Below are positions 48,066 through 56,442 of a DNA stretch of 64,000 nt, piece after piece; the first letter of the stretch is position 1; every line of letters begins with the position of its first letter. Under the pieces are notes generated by a model. It made no database searches and was not told the origin of the DNA. It saw nothing but the letters and a program-made list of their open reading frames with translations. Location of the stretch: NCBI RefSeq assembly GCF_017565705.1, contig NZ_JAGDYL010000003.1, positions 1-64,000 of the forward strand, written 5' to 3'. The DNA comes from Leucobacter ruminantium. Lineage in GTDB: Bacteria > Actinomycetota > Actinomycetes > Actinomycetales > Microbacteriaceae. Made by a program: the position numbers and the translations under genes.

Positions 48066-49678
48066 CCGCGCAGATCTTCCACCTGACCGAGACCGGCCAG
48101 CAGAACCCGGTGCTCAATATCGGCATCTTCCTCGCCTTCGTCGCGGTGACGATGGTCATCGTGATCCGCGCGAGCCGCAACAACAAGAGCGCGGCCGACT
48201 TCTACGCGGGCGGGCGCTCGTTCTCGGGCAGGCAGAACGGGCTCGCGATCGCCGGCGACTACCTCTCGGCGGCGTCGTTCCTCGGCATCTGCGGCGCGAT
48301 CGCGATCAACGGCTACGACGGCTTCCTCTACTCGATCGGTTTCCTCGTCGCCTGGCTCGTGGCGCTGCTGCTCGTCGCCGAGCTCATGCGCAACACGGCG
48401 AAGTTCACGATGGCCGACGTGCTGTCGTTCAGGCTGCGGCAGAAGCCCGTGCGCATGGCCGCGGCGCTCACGACCCTCGCGGTCTGCTTCTTCTACCTGC
48501 TGGCGCAGATGGCGGGCGCGGGCGGCCTCGTGTCGCTGCTGCTCGGGATCGACGACAAGCTGGGGCAGTCGCTCGTGATCGCGGTCGTGGGGGTCGTCAT
48601 GATCCTCTACGTGCTCATCGGCGGCATGAAGGGCACCACCTGGGTACAGATCATCAAGGCCGTGCTGCTCATCGCGGGCGCCGGCGCGATGACGGTGTGG
48701 GTGCTCGCGCTCAAGGGCCTCGACTTCGGCGCCGTGCTCGACGCCGCCGTCAACAACCCCGAGAACGCGAACGGTGCGGCGATCCTCGCACCGGGCCTGC
48801 AGTACGGCGCCAACCCGATCGACTTCGTGTCGCTCGCCCTCGCCCTGGTGCTCGGCACCGCGGGCCTGCCGCACGTGCTCATGCGCTTCTACACCGTGCC
48901 GACGGCGAAGGAGGCGCGGCGCTCAGTCGTGTGGGCGATCTGGTTGATCGGCATCTTCTACCTGTTCACCCTCGTGCTCGGCTACGGCGCCGCGGCTCTC
49001 GTCGGGCCCGAGACGATCGCGAACGCACCCGGCGGCCAGAACTCGGCGGCACCGCTGCTCGCTTTGCACCTGGGCGGCCCGCTGCTGCTCGGCTTCATCT
49101 CGGCGGTCGCGTTCGCCACGATCCTCGCCGTGGTCGCGGGGCTCACCATCACGGCCTCGGCCTCGTTCGCCCACGACATCTACAACAGCGTCATCAGGAA
49201 GGGGCAGGCGTCGGCGAAGCAGGAAGTGCGTGTCGCGAAGATCACGACGCTCGTGATCGGCGCGGCCGCGATCCTCGGCGGAATCGGCGTGCAGGGGCAG
49301 AACATCGCCTTCCTGGTGGCGCTCGCCTTCGCGGTCGCGGCCTCGGCGAACCTGCCCACGATCCTGTACTCGCTGTTCTGGAGTCGCTTCACCACCCGCG
49401 GCGCCGTGTGGTCGATGGTGGGCGGACTGGTCTCGGCCGTACTGCTGATCGCCCTCTCGCCGGTCGTGTCGGGCGATCCCGCCGCCATGCTCGGAGATGG
49501 ACTCGACTTCGCGATCTTCCCGCTGAAGAACCCGGGCATCATCTCGATACCGCTCGGCTTCCTGCTCGGGTGGCTGGGGTCGATCACCGATCCCGGTCGC
49601 GAGTCGAAGCGCCTGGCCGCCGAGATGGAGGTGCGCGCGCTCACGGGCCACGGCGCGGAGCCGCCCGTGCAGCACTGA
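48062..49678 (+). CDS. actP: ActP-type cation/acetate symporter
   Basis: A 538-residue sodium:solute symporter with about thirteen membrane segments. The features are DFYAGGRSFSGRQNGLAIAGDYLSAASFLG at the N-terminus (here split across segments 1-2), GLPHVLMRFYTVP in the middle, and LTITASASFAHDIY. This pattern is characteristic of acetate/pyruvate/propionate permeases. ATG overlaps the DUF485 stop (ATGA). With prpE it forms a short-chain carboxylate uptake and activation unit, probably under the divergent RamA-like regulator. Confidence 0.93.
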   Translation: MTAQIFHLTETGQQNPVLNIGIFLAFVAVTMVIVIRASRNNKSAADFYAGGRSFSGRQNGLAIAGDYLSAASFLGICGAIAINGYDGFLYSIGFLVAWLVALLLVAELMRNTAKFTMADVLSFRLRQKPVRMAAALTTLAVCFFYLLAQMAGAGGLVSLLLGIDDKLGQSLVIAVVGVVMILYVLIGGMKGTTWVQIIKAVLLIAGAGAMTVWVLALKGLDFGAVLDAAVNNPENANGAAILAPGLQYGANPIDFVSLALALVLGTAGLPHVLMRFYTVPTAKEARRSVVWAIWLIGIFYLFTLVLGYGAAALVGPETIANAPGGQNSAAPLLALHLGGPLLLGFISAVAFATILAVVAGLTITASASFAHDIYNSVIRKGQASAKQEVRVAKITTLVIGAAAILGGIGVQGQNIAFLVALAFAVAASANLPTILYSLFWSRFTTRGAVWSMVGGLVSAVLLIALSPVVSGDPAAMLGDGLDFAIFPLKNPGIISIPLGFLLGWLGSITDPGRESKRLAAEMEVRALTGHGAEPPVQH

Positions 49679-49690
49679 GTCGGCTGTCTC

Positions 49691-49742
49691 TCGCGAGCGC
49701 CCTCCGCGCGCCCCGCCCCGGGCGGGTGGAGGTCGCTCGCGA
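49691..49742 (+). terminator. actP terminator hairpin
   Basis: The arms 49691-49705 and 49728-49742 (TCGCGAGCGCCCTCC and complement) form a 15-base stem with one mismatch around a GC-rich loop that itself contains CCCCGCCCCGGGCGGG. Confidence 0.6.
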
Positions 49743-49762
49743 ATCTCCGAGAGGAGGCCGGG

Positions 49763-49768
49763 TAGACT
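49763..49768 (+). promoter_or_regulatory. Candidate -10 box of guaB3
   Basis: TAGACT ends six bases before the GTG of guaB3; no -35 is evident. It suggests a leaderless transcript. Confidence 0.45.
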
Positions 49769-49774
49769 GGCGGG

Positions 49775-50896
49775 GTGAGCAACGAGATCGAGATCGGCCG
49801 CGGCAAGCGCGCGAGGCGCGTATACACCTTCGACGAGATCGGCATCGTGCCGACGCGGCGCACCCGCGATCCCGAACTCGTCTCGACCGCGTGGGCGATC
49901 GACGCGTTCCACTTCGACATCCCGGTGCTCGGCGCCCCCATGGACTCCGTCATGTCGCCGGCCACCGCGATCGCTCTGGGCCGTCTCGGCGGTCTCGGCG
50001 TGCTCAACCTCGAGGGCCTCTGGACGCGCCACGAGGATCCGGAGCCCCTGCTCGCCGAGCTCGCAGGCATCGACGACGAGGTGACCGCGGTGAAGCGCAT
50101 GCGCGAGCTCTACTCGGCTCCCATCCGCCCCGAGCTGATCACCTCCCGCCTCGGTGAGATCCGCGAGGCGGGCGTCACCGTCGCCGGCGCGCTCTCGCCG
50201 CACCGCACCGCCGAGTTCACCGACACCGTCGTGAACGCGGGCGTCGACCTCTTCGTGATCCGCGGCAACACCGTCTCGGCCGAGCACGTGGCCGAGCCCG
50301 GCCGCGAGCCGCTCAACCTCAAGCAGTTCATCTACGAGCTCGACGTGCCCGTGATCGTGGGCGGCGCCGCGACCTACCAGTCGGCGCTGCACCTCATGCG
50401 CACGGGTGCGGCAGGGGTGCTCGTCGGCTTCGGGGGCGGCGCCTCCTCGACCACCCGTGCGACCCTCGGCATCCGCGCCCCCATGGCGAGCGCGATCGCC
50501 GATGTGGCCGGCGCCCGCTCCGACTACCTCGACGAGTCCGGCGGCCGCTATGTGCACGTGATCGCAGACGGCGGGCTCGGCACCTCGGGCGACCTCATCA
50601 AGGCGATCGCCTGCGGCGCCGACGCCGTGATGCTCGGCGCGGCCCTCGCGAAGGCCTCAGACGCCCCGGGCCTCGGCTGGCACTGGGGGCAGGAGGCCCA
50701 CCACGAGGATCTGCCGCGCGGCCGCCGCCTCCGCGTCGAACCCGTCGCGCCGCTCGCCGAGGTGGTGAACGGGCCCGCGCATGTCGCCGACGGCAGCGCC
50801 AACCTGGTCGGGGCTCTGCGCCGCGCCATGGCCACGACCGGCTACTCCGAGGTCAAGGAGTTCCAGCGGGTCGGCATCGTCCACGCCGAACGCTGA
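49775..50896 (+). CDS. guaB3: GuaB3-type IMP dehydrogenase-like protein
   Basis: A 373-residue TIM-barrel protein of the IMPDH/GMP reductase family, without CBS domains. Family phrases are LGAPMDSVMSPATA, SGGRYVHVIADGG, and TSGDLIKAIACGADAVMLG. The loop aligned with the catalytic GPGSICTTR of GuaB reads GFGGGASSTTR, so the nucleophilic cysteine is replaced. This is usual for actinobacterial GuaB3 and means it cannot act as an ordinary IMPDH. Some cyanobacterial GuaB3 proteins have been reported to reduce XMP to IMP; whether this one does is unknown. It precedes SURF1 by two bases. Confidence 0.9.
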   Translation: MSNEIEIGRGKRARRVYTFDEIGIVPTRRTRDPELVSTAWAIDAFHFDIPVLGAPMDSVMSPATAIALGRLGGLGVLNLEGLWTRHEDPEPLLAELAGIDDEVTAVKRMRELYSAPIRPELITSRLGEIREAGVTVAGALSPHRTAEFTDTVVNAGVDLFVIRGNTVSAEHVAEPGREPLNLKQFIYELDVPVIVGGAATYQSALHLMRTGAAGVLVGFGGGASSTTRATLGIRAPMASAIADVAGARSDYLDESGGRYVHVIADGGLGTSGDLIKAIACGADAVMLGAALAKASDAPGLGWHWGQEAHHEDLPRGRRLRVEPVAPLAEVVNGPAHVADGSANLVGALRRAMATTGYSEVKEFQRVGIVHAER

Positions 50897-50898
50897 TC

Positions 50899-51771
50899 TT
50901 GTCAGGCACGACGTCATCGCGCCGCCCGGAGTACCTGGGCGATCCGACGCTCGCACGCGTCATGCTGCGCCCGCAGTGGATCCTCGCGCTCCTGCTCGCC
51001 CTCATCGTCGCCGCGGTCTTCGCGTGGCTCGGCAGGTGGCAGATGGACAACGCGATCCGCACCGACGCCCACGAGACCTCGCAGTTCGAGACGCCGCGGC
51101 CCCTGTCAGACCTCGCCGAACCCGGCGCGCCGGTGACGGAGGCCGCCGCCGGGGCCGTGGTCACGGTTCCGGGCGCCTTCCGCGCCGACGATCTGCGGGT
51201 CGTCGCCCCCCGCGACAACGCGGGGGAGCGGGGCGCTTGGGTGGTCGCGCACCTGGTGACCCCGGCCTCGGACGATGGCGAGGGATCCCACCTCGCCGTC
51301 GCCGTGGGTTGGGCGCCCGACGAGGGCGCCGCCGAACGGGTCGTCGCGCAGCTCTCCTCCGACCCGGAGTTCACCGGCGAACGCGAGCTCGAGGGGCGGT
51401 TCATGCCGTCGGAGGGGCCGACGGTTCCCGAGCCCGGGCAGGATCCCTCGCTCCTCGAGAGCATGGTGCCGGCGCAGCTCGTCAACCTCTGGAACGGAGT
51501 CGACGGACCGGCCTACGCCGGATACCTCGTCATGCACCCGACGGGCGATGCGTCCGAGCTCCTCGACACCGCGGGTCTCGATCCGATCGACTCGGTCGCC
51601 CCGGAGGCCCCCGAGTCGGTGAATTGGCTCAACGTGTTCTACGCGATCGAGTGGATCGTGTTCGCGGGCTTCGCGGTCTTCCTGTGGTTCAGGCTCGCGC
51701 GCGACGCCTGGGAGAAGGAGCACGAGCTGCAACTGCTGGAGGCCGCTGACGGCGTCGACTCGTCCGTCTGA
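50899..51771 (+). CDS. SURF1-family cytochrome oxidase assembly protein
   Basis: A 290-residue membrane protein with one segment near each end (about 26-46 and 247-267) around an extracytoplasmic domain. This is the standard SURF1 layout: LGRWQMDNA after the first segment, VTVPGAF and VGWAPDEG in the domain, and NVFYAIEWIVFAGFAVFLW at the end. SURF1 proteins help insert haem into cytochrome c oxidase subunit I. The start is TTG 50899. Two octamer copies fall in loop regions (DDGEGSHL, QDPSLLE). Probably co-transcribed with guaB3. Confidence 0.9.
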   Translation: MSGTTSSRRPEYLGDPTLARVMLRPQWILALLLALIVAAVFAWLGRWQMDNAIRTDAHETSQFETPRPLSDLAEPGAPVTEAAAGAVVTVPGAFRADDLRVVAPRDNAGERGAWVVAHLVTPASDDGEGSHLAVAVGWAPDEGAAERVVAQLSSDPEFTGERELEGRFMPSEGPTVPEPGQDPSLLESMVPAQLVNLWNGVDGPAYAGYLVMHPTGDASELLDTAGLDPIDSVAPEAPESVNWLNVFYAIEWIVFAGFAVFLWFRLARDAWEKEHELQLLEAADGVDSSV

Positions 51772-51859
51772 GCCGCCTCCATTCCCCGAGCCCGCTTCCG
51801 CCCTCTGCGCCTGTCGAAGGCGGCGCCCGTTCCGCGCGACCTCTAAGGCAACCTCTCGA

Positions 51860-51865
51860 TAGAAT
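51860..51865 (+). promoter_or_regulatory. Candidate -10 box of the DUF3817-guaA pair
   Basis: TAGAAT ends seven bases before ATG 51873. The intervening GGAG could also act as a ribosome-binding site if transcription starts earlier. Confidence 0.45.
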
Positions 51866-51872
51866 GGAGATC

Positions 51873-52349
51873 ATGCGACTGCAGCCCAAGCCCGCCGACT
51901 ATCCGCGCATCCGGAAAGCGCTGAGCTTGTACAAGGTGACCTCGGTGATCACCGGCGTCATGCTGCTGCTGCTCTGCGCCGTGATGGTGATGAAATACGC
52001 CTTCGGCGTGCAGCTCTTCCTCTTCACCCCCGACGGCTTCGCGCACTTCTACCCGATCGCGCAGGAGGGGCTCGAGAGCGAGTTCAAGCCCGAAGGCTTC
52101 GATCTGTTCCGGGCCATCCTCATCGCGCACGGCTGGTTCTACGTCGTCTACCTCGTCTCGGACTTCATGCTGTGGAGCCCGATGCGATGGAGCTTCTGGC
52201 GCTTCATCCTCATCGCGCTCGGCGGCGTGATCCCCTTCATGTCCTTCTTCCTGGAGGCCCGCATCGTGCGCGAGGTCACCGAGTTCCTCGATTCGACCGC
52301 AGCCGTTCCAGCGGCTCCCGACTACGAAAGCGCAAAGGATCCCTCTTGA
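51873..52349 (+). CDS. DUF3817 membrane protein
   Basis: A 158-residue protein with three or four membrane segments and the DUF3817 features: a leading [32 protein letters not shown], and [16 protein letters not shown] near the C-terminus. Family members are common next to guaA in actinobacteria and have no known function. ATG 51873 is preferred over the ATG nine bases upstream because GGAG precedes it. The stop overlaps the TTG start of guaA. Confidence 0.87.
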   Translation: MRLQPKPADYPRIRKALSLYKVTSVITGVMLLLLCAVMVMKYAFGVQLFLFTPDGFAHFYPIAQEGLESEFKPEGFDLFRAILIAHGWFYVVYLVSDFMLWSPMRWSFWRFILIALGGVIPFMSFFLEARIVREVTEFLDSTAAVPAAPDYESAKDPS

Positions 52350-53929
52350 CAGAACAGACCAACACGGCGCAGAAACCGGTTCTCGTCGTCGACTTCGGTG
52401 CGCAGTACGCGCAGCTGATCGCGCGCCGCGTGCGGGAGGCGGGGGTCTACTCCGAACTCGTGCCACACTCCATCACCGCAGCCGAGGTGGCCGCCAAGCA
52501 GCCGCTCGGCATCGTGCTGTCGGGCGGCCCCTCGTCCGTGTACGAGGAGGGTGCGCCGCGGCTCGACACCGGCATCTTCGACCTCGGCGTGCCCGTGCTC
52601 GGCATCTGCTACGGCTTCCAGGTCATGGCGAGCGCGCTCGGCGGAGTGGTCGGCAACACCGGCGACCGCGAGTACGGCGCGACCGAGGCGGTCGTCGTCG
52701 GCGGTGGCGGTGCGATCCTCGGCGGGCAGCCCGAGACCCAGAACGTGTGGATGAGCCACGGTGACGCCGTGCAGCAGGCACCTGAGGGCTTCGAGGTGCT
52801 CGCCCGCACAGCGGTCACCCCGGTCGCGGCGTTCGGATCGCCCGAGCGCAAGCTCTACGGCGTGCAGTGGCATCCCGAGGTGAAGCACTCCGATCACGGG
52901 CAGCGCATTCTCGAGAACTTCCTGCACGAGGTCGCCGGGATCCCCTCCGACTGGAACGCGGGCAACGTCATCGCCGAGCAGGTGGAGCGCATCCGCGCGC
53001 AGGTGGGCGATGCGCGCGTCATCTCCGCGCTGTCGGGCGGCGTCGACTCCGCCGTCTCGACCGCGCTCGTGCACAAGGCCATCGGCGACCAGCTGACCGC
53101 CGTGTTCGTCGACCACGGCCTGCTGCGCAAGGGCGAGCGCGAGCAGGTGGAGCGCGACTACGTCGAGTCGACCGGCGTGCACCTCATCACCGTCGACGCC
53201 GCCGACACCTTCCTCGGGCATCTCGAGGGCGTCACCGACCCCGAGCAGAAGCGCAAGATCATCGGCCGCGAGTTCATCCGCGCCTTCGAGAAGGTGCAGC
53301 TCGACCTCGTCGCCGAGGCAAAGGCCTCGGGTGAGAAGGTCAAGTTCCTCGTTCAGGGCACGCTCTACCCCGACGTGGTCGAGTCGGGCGGCGGCGCCGG
53401 CACCGCGAACATCAAGTCGCACCACAACGTCGGCGGCCTCCCCGAAGACCTCGACTTCGAGCTCATCGAGCCGTTGCGCACCCTGTTCAAGGACGAGGTG
53501 CGCGCGATCGGCCGCGAGCTCGGCATCCCTGAGGCCATCGTCGGCCGTCAGCCGTTCCCGGGCCCCGGTCTCGGCATCCGCATCGTCGGCGAGGTGACCC
53601 GCGATCGCCTCGAGACGCTGCGCGAGGCCGACGCGATCGCTCGCGAGGAGTTGACCGCGGCCGGTCTCGACCAGACGATCTGGCAGTGCCCGGTCGTGCT
53701 GCTCGCCGACGTGCGCTCGGTCGGCGTGCAGGGCGATGGCCGCACCTACGGCCATCCGATCGTGCTGCGTCCGGTCTCGTCGGAGGACGCGATGACGGCC
53801 GACTGGACCCGCGTGCCCTACGATGTGCTCGCACGCATCTCGAACCGCATCACGAACCAGGTGCCCGAGGTCAACCGCGTGGTGCTCGACGTCACCTCGA
53901 AGCCCCCGGGGACCATCGAGTGGGAATGA
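52346..53929 (+). CDS. guaA: GMP synthase (glutamine-hydrolysing)
   Basis: GuaA converts XMP to GMP. The 527-residue enzyme has the glutaminase nucleophile Cys88 in GICYGFQ, the WHPEVKH histidine/glutamate site, the PP-loop [12 protein letters not shown], and the dimerisation domain ending [11 protein letters not shown]. The start is TTG 52346, overlapping the DUF3817 stop (TTGA). Its ribosome-binding site AAAGGA is part of an octamer copy (GGATCCCTC). The stop codon is inside a 14-base inverted repeat. Confidence 0.96.
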   Translation: MTEQTNTAQKPVLVVDFGAQYAQLIARRVREAGVYSELVPHSITAAEVAAKQPLGIVLSGGPSSVYEEGAPRLDTGIFDLGVPVLGICYGFQVMASALGGVVGNTGDREYGATEAVVVGGGGAILGGQPETQNVWMSHGDAVQQAPEGFEVLARTAVTPVAAFGSPERKLYGVQWHPEVKHSDHGQRILENFLHEVAGIPSDWNAGNVIAEQVERIRAQVGDARVISALSGGVDSAVSTALVHKAIGDQLTAVFVDHGLLRKGEREQVERDYVESTGVHLITVDAADTFLGHLEGVTDPEQKRKIIGREFIRAFEKVQLDLVAEAKASGEKVKFLVQGTLYPDVVESGGGAGTANIKSHHNVGGLPEDLDFELIEPLRTLFKDEVRAIGRELGIPEAIVGRQPFPGPGLGIRIVGEVTRDRLETLREADAIAREELTAAGLDQTIWQCPVVLLADVRSVGVQGDGRTYGHPIVLRPVSSEDAMTADWTRVPYDVLARISNRITNQVPEVNRVVLDVTSKPPGTIEWE

Positions 53930-53957
53930 GCCGCGAAGCTGCGCATTCCCACTCGAT
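53915..53957 (+). terminator. Hairpin made from the guaA 3' end and its inverted copy
   Basis: ATCGAGTGGGAATG (last codons and stop of guaA, 53915-53928) pairs perfectly with 53944-53957; a small CGC/GCG helix closes the loop. A 27-base stretch from 53929 recurs at 54059-54085 with two changes. Confidence 0.75.
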
Positions 53958-53981
53958 CGAGGGGGCGGCCAGCCGCTCAAA

Positions 53982-54033
53982 GCAAAGCGGAGCTTTGCGC
54001 GGCGTTGCCGCTGAGCGCGCCCCCGCGCTCAGC
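53982..54033. repeat. Two further hairpins in the guaA downstream region
   Basis: GCAAAG-CGGAG-CTTTGC lies at about 53982-53998, and GCTGAGCGCG (54010-54019) pairs perfectly with 54024-54033 around CCCC. No coding frame is supported in 53930-54170. Confidence 0.6.
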
Positions 54034-54058
54034 CGACGTGCGGAGCACGGAGGATACT

Positions 54059-54085
54059 AGCCGCGAAGCTGCTCATTCCCGCTCG
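54059..54085 (+). repeat. Direct repeat of the guaA-tail element
   Basis: A 27-base near copy (two differences) of 53929-53955, containing AGCCGCGAAGCTGC and CATTCCCGCTCG, separated from the first copy by about 100 bases. Confidence 0.75.
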
Positions 54086-54094
54086 TAGAGCGCT

Positions 54095-54132
54095 GCGGCC
54101 CGGGTCGATCCGAAGGGATCGGCCCGGGCCGC
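54095..54132 (+). terminator. Terminator hairpin before the XRE-cupin gene
   Basis: The 17-base arms 54095-54111 and 54116-54132 pair with one G-T wobble around a GAAG tetraloop; the outer stem is GCGGCCCGGG. Confidence 0.8.
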
Positions 54133-54170
54133 TTGCGTGTCCTGAGCGGGGAGTGTGACAAGATATCGGG

Positions 54171-54710
54171 GTGCTTGGAGAACGCATTCGCAGACAGCGG
54201 CAGTCGATCGGAATGACGGCGCAGCAACTGGCGCGCGACGCCGGGCTGTCGCCGGCCCAGATCAGTCAGATCGAGCACGGGAACAGCGATCCGAGCCTCG
54301 ACGCGCTGCGTCGGATCGCGCGTGCGCTGGGAACGCCGCTGTTCGACTTCTTCTCGGAGAGTGAGGACGGCCCCGTGCGCGTCGTGCGGGAGGACGAGCG
54401 CATGGTCGTGCGCACGCCGCGCGGTGGTCTCTCGTATTCGCGGGTGTCGCCGGGGAGCGGTCGGCTCGAGGTGCTGATGGGGGAGCTGGCTCCCGGGGCT
54501 GCGTCGAGTGAGGAGCCGTGGGCGCATGCGCCGAGCGAGGAGTGCGTGCTCGTGCTGGCGGGAACGCTGACGCTGGAGGTGAACGGCGAGGAGGTCGAGC
54601 TGGCTGCGGGCGACAGCGCGTATTTCGCATCTGCGCATCCGCACCGCTTCCTGAACCGGACCGAGGCGGTGGTGCGGTTCACGCTGTCGGTGACGCCGCC
54701 CAGCTACTGA
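54171..54710 (+). CDS. XRE-family regulator with cupin domain
   Basis: A 179-residue regulator. Residues 5-60 are a Cro/C1-type helix-turn-helix (MTAQQLARDAGLSPAQISQIE, split at a turn). Residues 105-175 form a small cupin barrel (EECVLVLAGTLTLEV, GDSAYFASAHPHRF) that would bind a small ligand. This architecture regulates amino acid or polyamine catabolism and transport genes in many bacteria. The start GTG 54171 has no good ribosome-binding site; CAAGAT six bases upstream may be a -10. It lies upstream of the transporter/aminotransferase pair in the same direction and probably controls it. Confidence 0.9.
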   Translation: MLGERIRRQRQSIGMTAQQLARDAGLSPAQISQIEHGNSDPSLDALRRIARALGTPLFDFFSESEDGPVRVVREDERMVVRTPRGGLSYSRVSPGSGRLEVLMGELAPGAASSEEPWAHAPSEECVLVLAGTLTLEVNGEEVELAAGDSAYFASAHPHRFLNRTEAVVRFTLSVTPPSY

Positions 54711-54777
54711 CCGCCGGGCCGGGCGCGTCCGATGGGGGAGTGCGCGTCTCCGACTCCGCGGTGAGCGAGCACCTCAT

Positions 54778-54820
54778 CAGTTTCACTGATATTGAATTTC
54801 GCTTTTGTTTGAGTAAACTG
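54778..54820 (+). promoter_or_regulatory. Promoter and candidate operator of the NhaC-aminotransferase operon
   Basis: TTGAAT (54792-54797) and TAAACT (54814-54819) are 16 bases apart in a strikingly AT-rich stretch. An inverted repeat, CAGTTTCACT at 54778-54787 and AGTAAACTG at 54812-54820, brackets the promoter and is a natural candidate site for the XRE-cupin protein. Confidence 0.55.
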
Positions 54821-54897
54821 AGTCGAGCGCGATCCTCGCGCCGCGGCACCGCGAACGGCGGTGCCCACTTCGAACTCAGAACAGACAAAGGTGCCTC

Positions 54898-56433
54898 ATG
54901 AGTGAAGACCGGGCCGCAGCGCCCCTCCTCAGTTTCCGGATCGGCCTGCTCGGGGCCTTCATCGCGCCGATCGTGTTCGTCGTCTCGACGATCGTCTTCT
55001 TCGTGGTCTTCCGCGCGTTCGACATGAACGCGCTCACCGCAGCTGCCCTCGCGGGGCTCTTCATCGCGGCGCCCTTCGCGCGTCGCTACGACGCCTTCTG
55101 GGAGGCCGCGGCTCGGGGCGTCTCCTCGAAGACCTCCGTGATCCTGATCCTGCTCCTCTTCTCGATCGGCCTCACCTCCTCGCTCATCAAGTCGACCGGC
55201 ATCTCCGAGGGATTCATCTGGTTGTCCCTGTCGCTCGGCGTGCACGGCGGCCTCTTCATCGCGATCACCTTCGCGGCCGTGTGTGCCATCGCCATGGCCA
55301 CCGCATCGTCCCTCGGCACGATGTTCACCGCCTTCCCGATCTTCTACCCGGCCGGCTTCGTGCTGGGTGCCGATCCCGTGCTGCTCGCGGGTGCCATCCT
55401 GTCGGGCGCCCTCTTCGGCGACAACCTCGCTCCGATCTCCGACTCGACGGTCATCTCCTCGACGACGCAGCGCTACCGCACCAAGGACGGCACGGCCGAG
55501 GTGCCCGGCGTGGTCGGCAGCCGGCTGCGCTACTCGCTGACGGCCGCCGCCATCGCGTTCTGCCTCTTCCTCGGCATCGGAACGCTGGTCTCCCCGGGCA
55601 GCGAGGCCGTGGCCGGTGTCTCGCCCGACGACTTCTCTCCAGCCGGGCTCTGGATGCTCATCGCCGTCGTCGTGCTGCTCGGCACGGCGATCGTCACCCG
55701 CAACATCTTCAAGGCCGTGACCGCCGGCCTCGTATCGGGCATCGTGGTCGGCCTGCTGAGCGGCGTGCTCGAGCCCGCGGGCATCATCGGCGTCGAGGGT
55801 GACGCGATCACCGGCTTCCTCATCGGCGGGGTGGCGAACATCCTGCCCATCATCGGGCTCAACGTGGGTATCTTCGCGATGCTCGGCGTGCTCGAGAGCG
55901 CGGGCGTGCTCGACCGCCTCGTCGAGAAGGTCGTGTCGAGCGGCTGGGTCACCACGCCGCGACGCGCAGAGCTCGCGATCGGTGCCGGCATCCTCGCGAC
56001 GACCACCCTCTTCGCCGGGGTCAACGGCCCGTCGATGCTGGTCTTCGGCCCGATCGCCGATCGCATCGGCGCCCAGGTGAAGCTGCACCCGTTCCGCCGC
56101 GCCAACGTCATGGACTGCTTCGCACTCGGCCTCGGCAGTGTCGTGCCGGTGGTGAGCTCCTTCCTGTTCATCGCGAGCCTGCTCACGGTCGATCAGGGAT
56201 CCGCCCCGGCGCTCGACCCGATGTCGATCTTCACGGGCGCCTTCTACCCGCTCGTGCTCACCTGCGTCATCCTCACCGCTGTGCTCACCGGCTGGGGTCG
56301 CAGATACGAGGGCATCGGCGGTTCCGTCGAGAAGGATCCCTCGCGCGCGGCCGACCTCGATGCCGACGCGCCGCAGGCCGACCCGACCGCCGTCGGCGAC
56401 CAGCGCACCCGCACCACGACCGAAACCCGCTAA
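54898..56433 (+). CDS. NhaC-family antiporter-like transporter
   Basis: A 511-residue membrane protein with about twelve segments, of the NhaC sodium/proton antiporter family: LFGDNLAPISDSTVISST is the family signature in the first half, and GVNGPSMLVFGPIAD the corresponding phrase in the second. Family members also include malate/lactate and amino acid exchangers. Placement with a PLP enzyme and a cupin regulator suggests an organic substrate, but this is inference. The C-terminal 45 residues are polar. The ATG is preceded by AAAGG. Its stop is nine bases before the next gene. Confidence 0.85.
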   Translation: MSEDRAAAPLLSFRIGLLGAFIAPIVFVVSTIVFFVVFRAFDMNALTAAALAGLFIAAPFARRYDAFWEAAARGVSSKTSVILILLLFSIGLTSSLIKSTGISEGFIWLSLSLGVHGGLFIAITFAAVCAIAMATASSLGTMFTAFPIFYPAGFVLGADPVLLAGAILSGALFGDNLAPISDSTVISSTTQRYRTKDGTAEVPGVVGSRLRYSLTAAAIAFCLFLGIGTLVSPGSEAVAGVSPDDFSPAGLWMLIAVVVLLGTAIVTRNIFKAVTAGLVSGIVVGLLSGVLEPAGIIGVEGDAITGFLIGGVANILPIIGLNVGIFAMLGVLESAGVLDRLVEKVVSSGWVTTPRRAELAIGAGILATTTLFAGVNGPSMLVFGPIADRIGAQVKLHPFRRANVMDCFALGLGSVVPVVSSFLFIASLLTVDQGSAPALDPMSIFTGAFYPLVLTCVILTAVLTGWGRRYEGIGGSVEKDPSRAADLDADAPQADPTAVGDQRTRTTTETR

Positions 56434-56442
56434 GGAGAAACC

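Noticed and set aside
54735-54901. Horizontal transfer of the XRE-NhaC-aminotransferase block because of the AT-rich gap
   Set aside because: Only the promoter region is AT-rich; the coding sequences match the rest of the window in composition.
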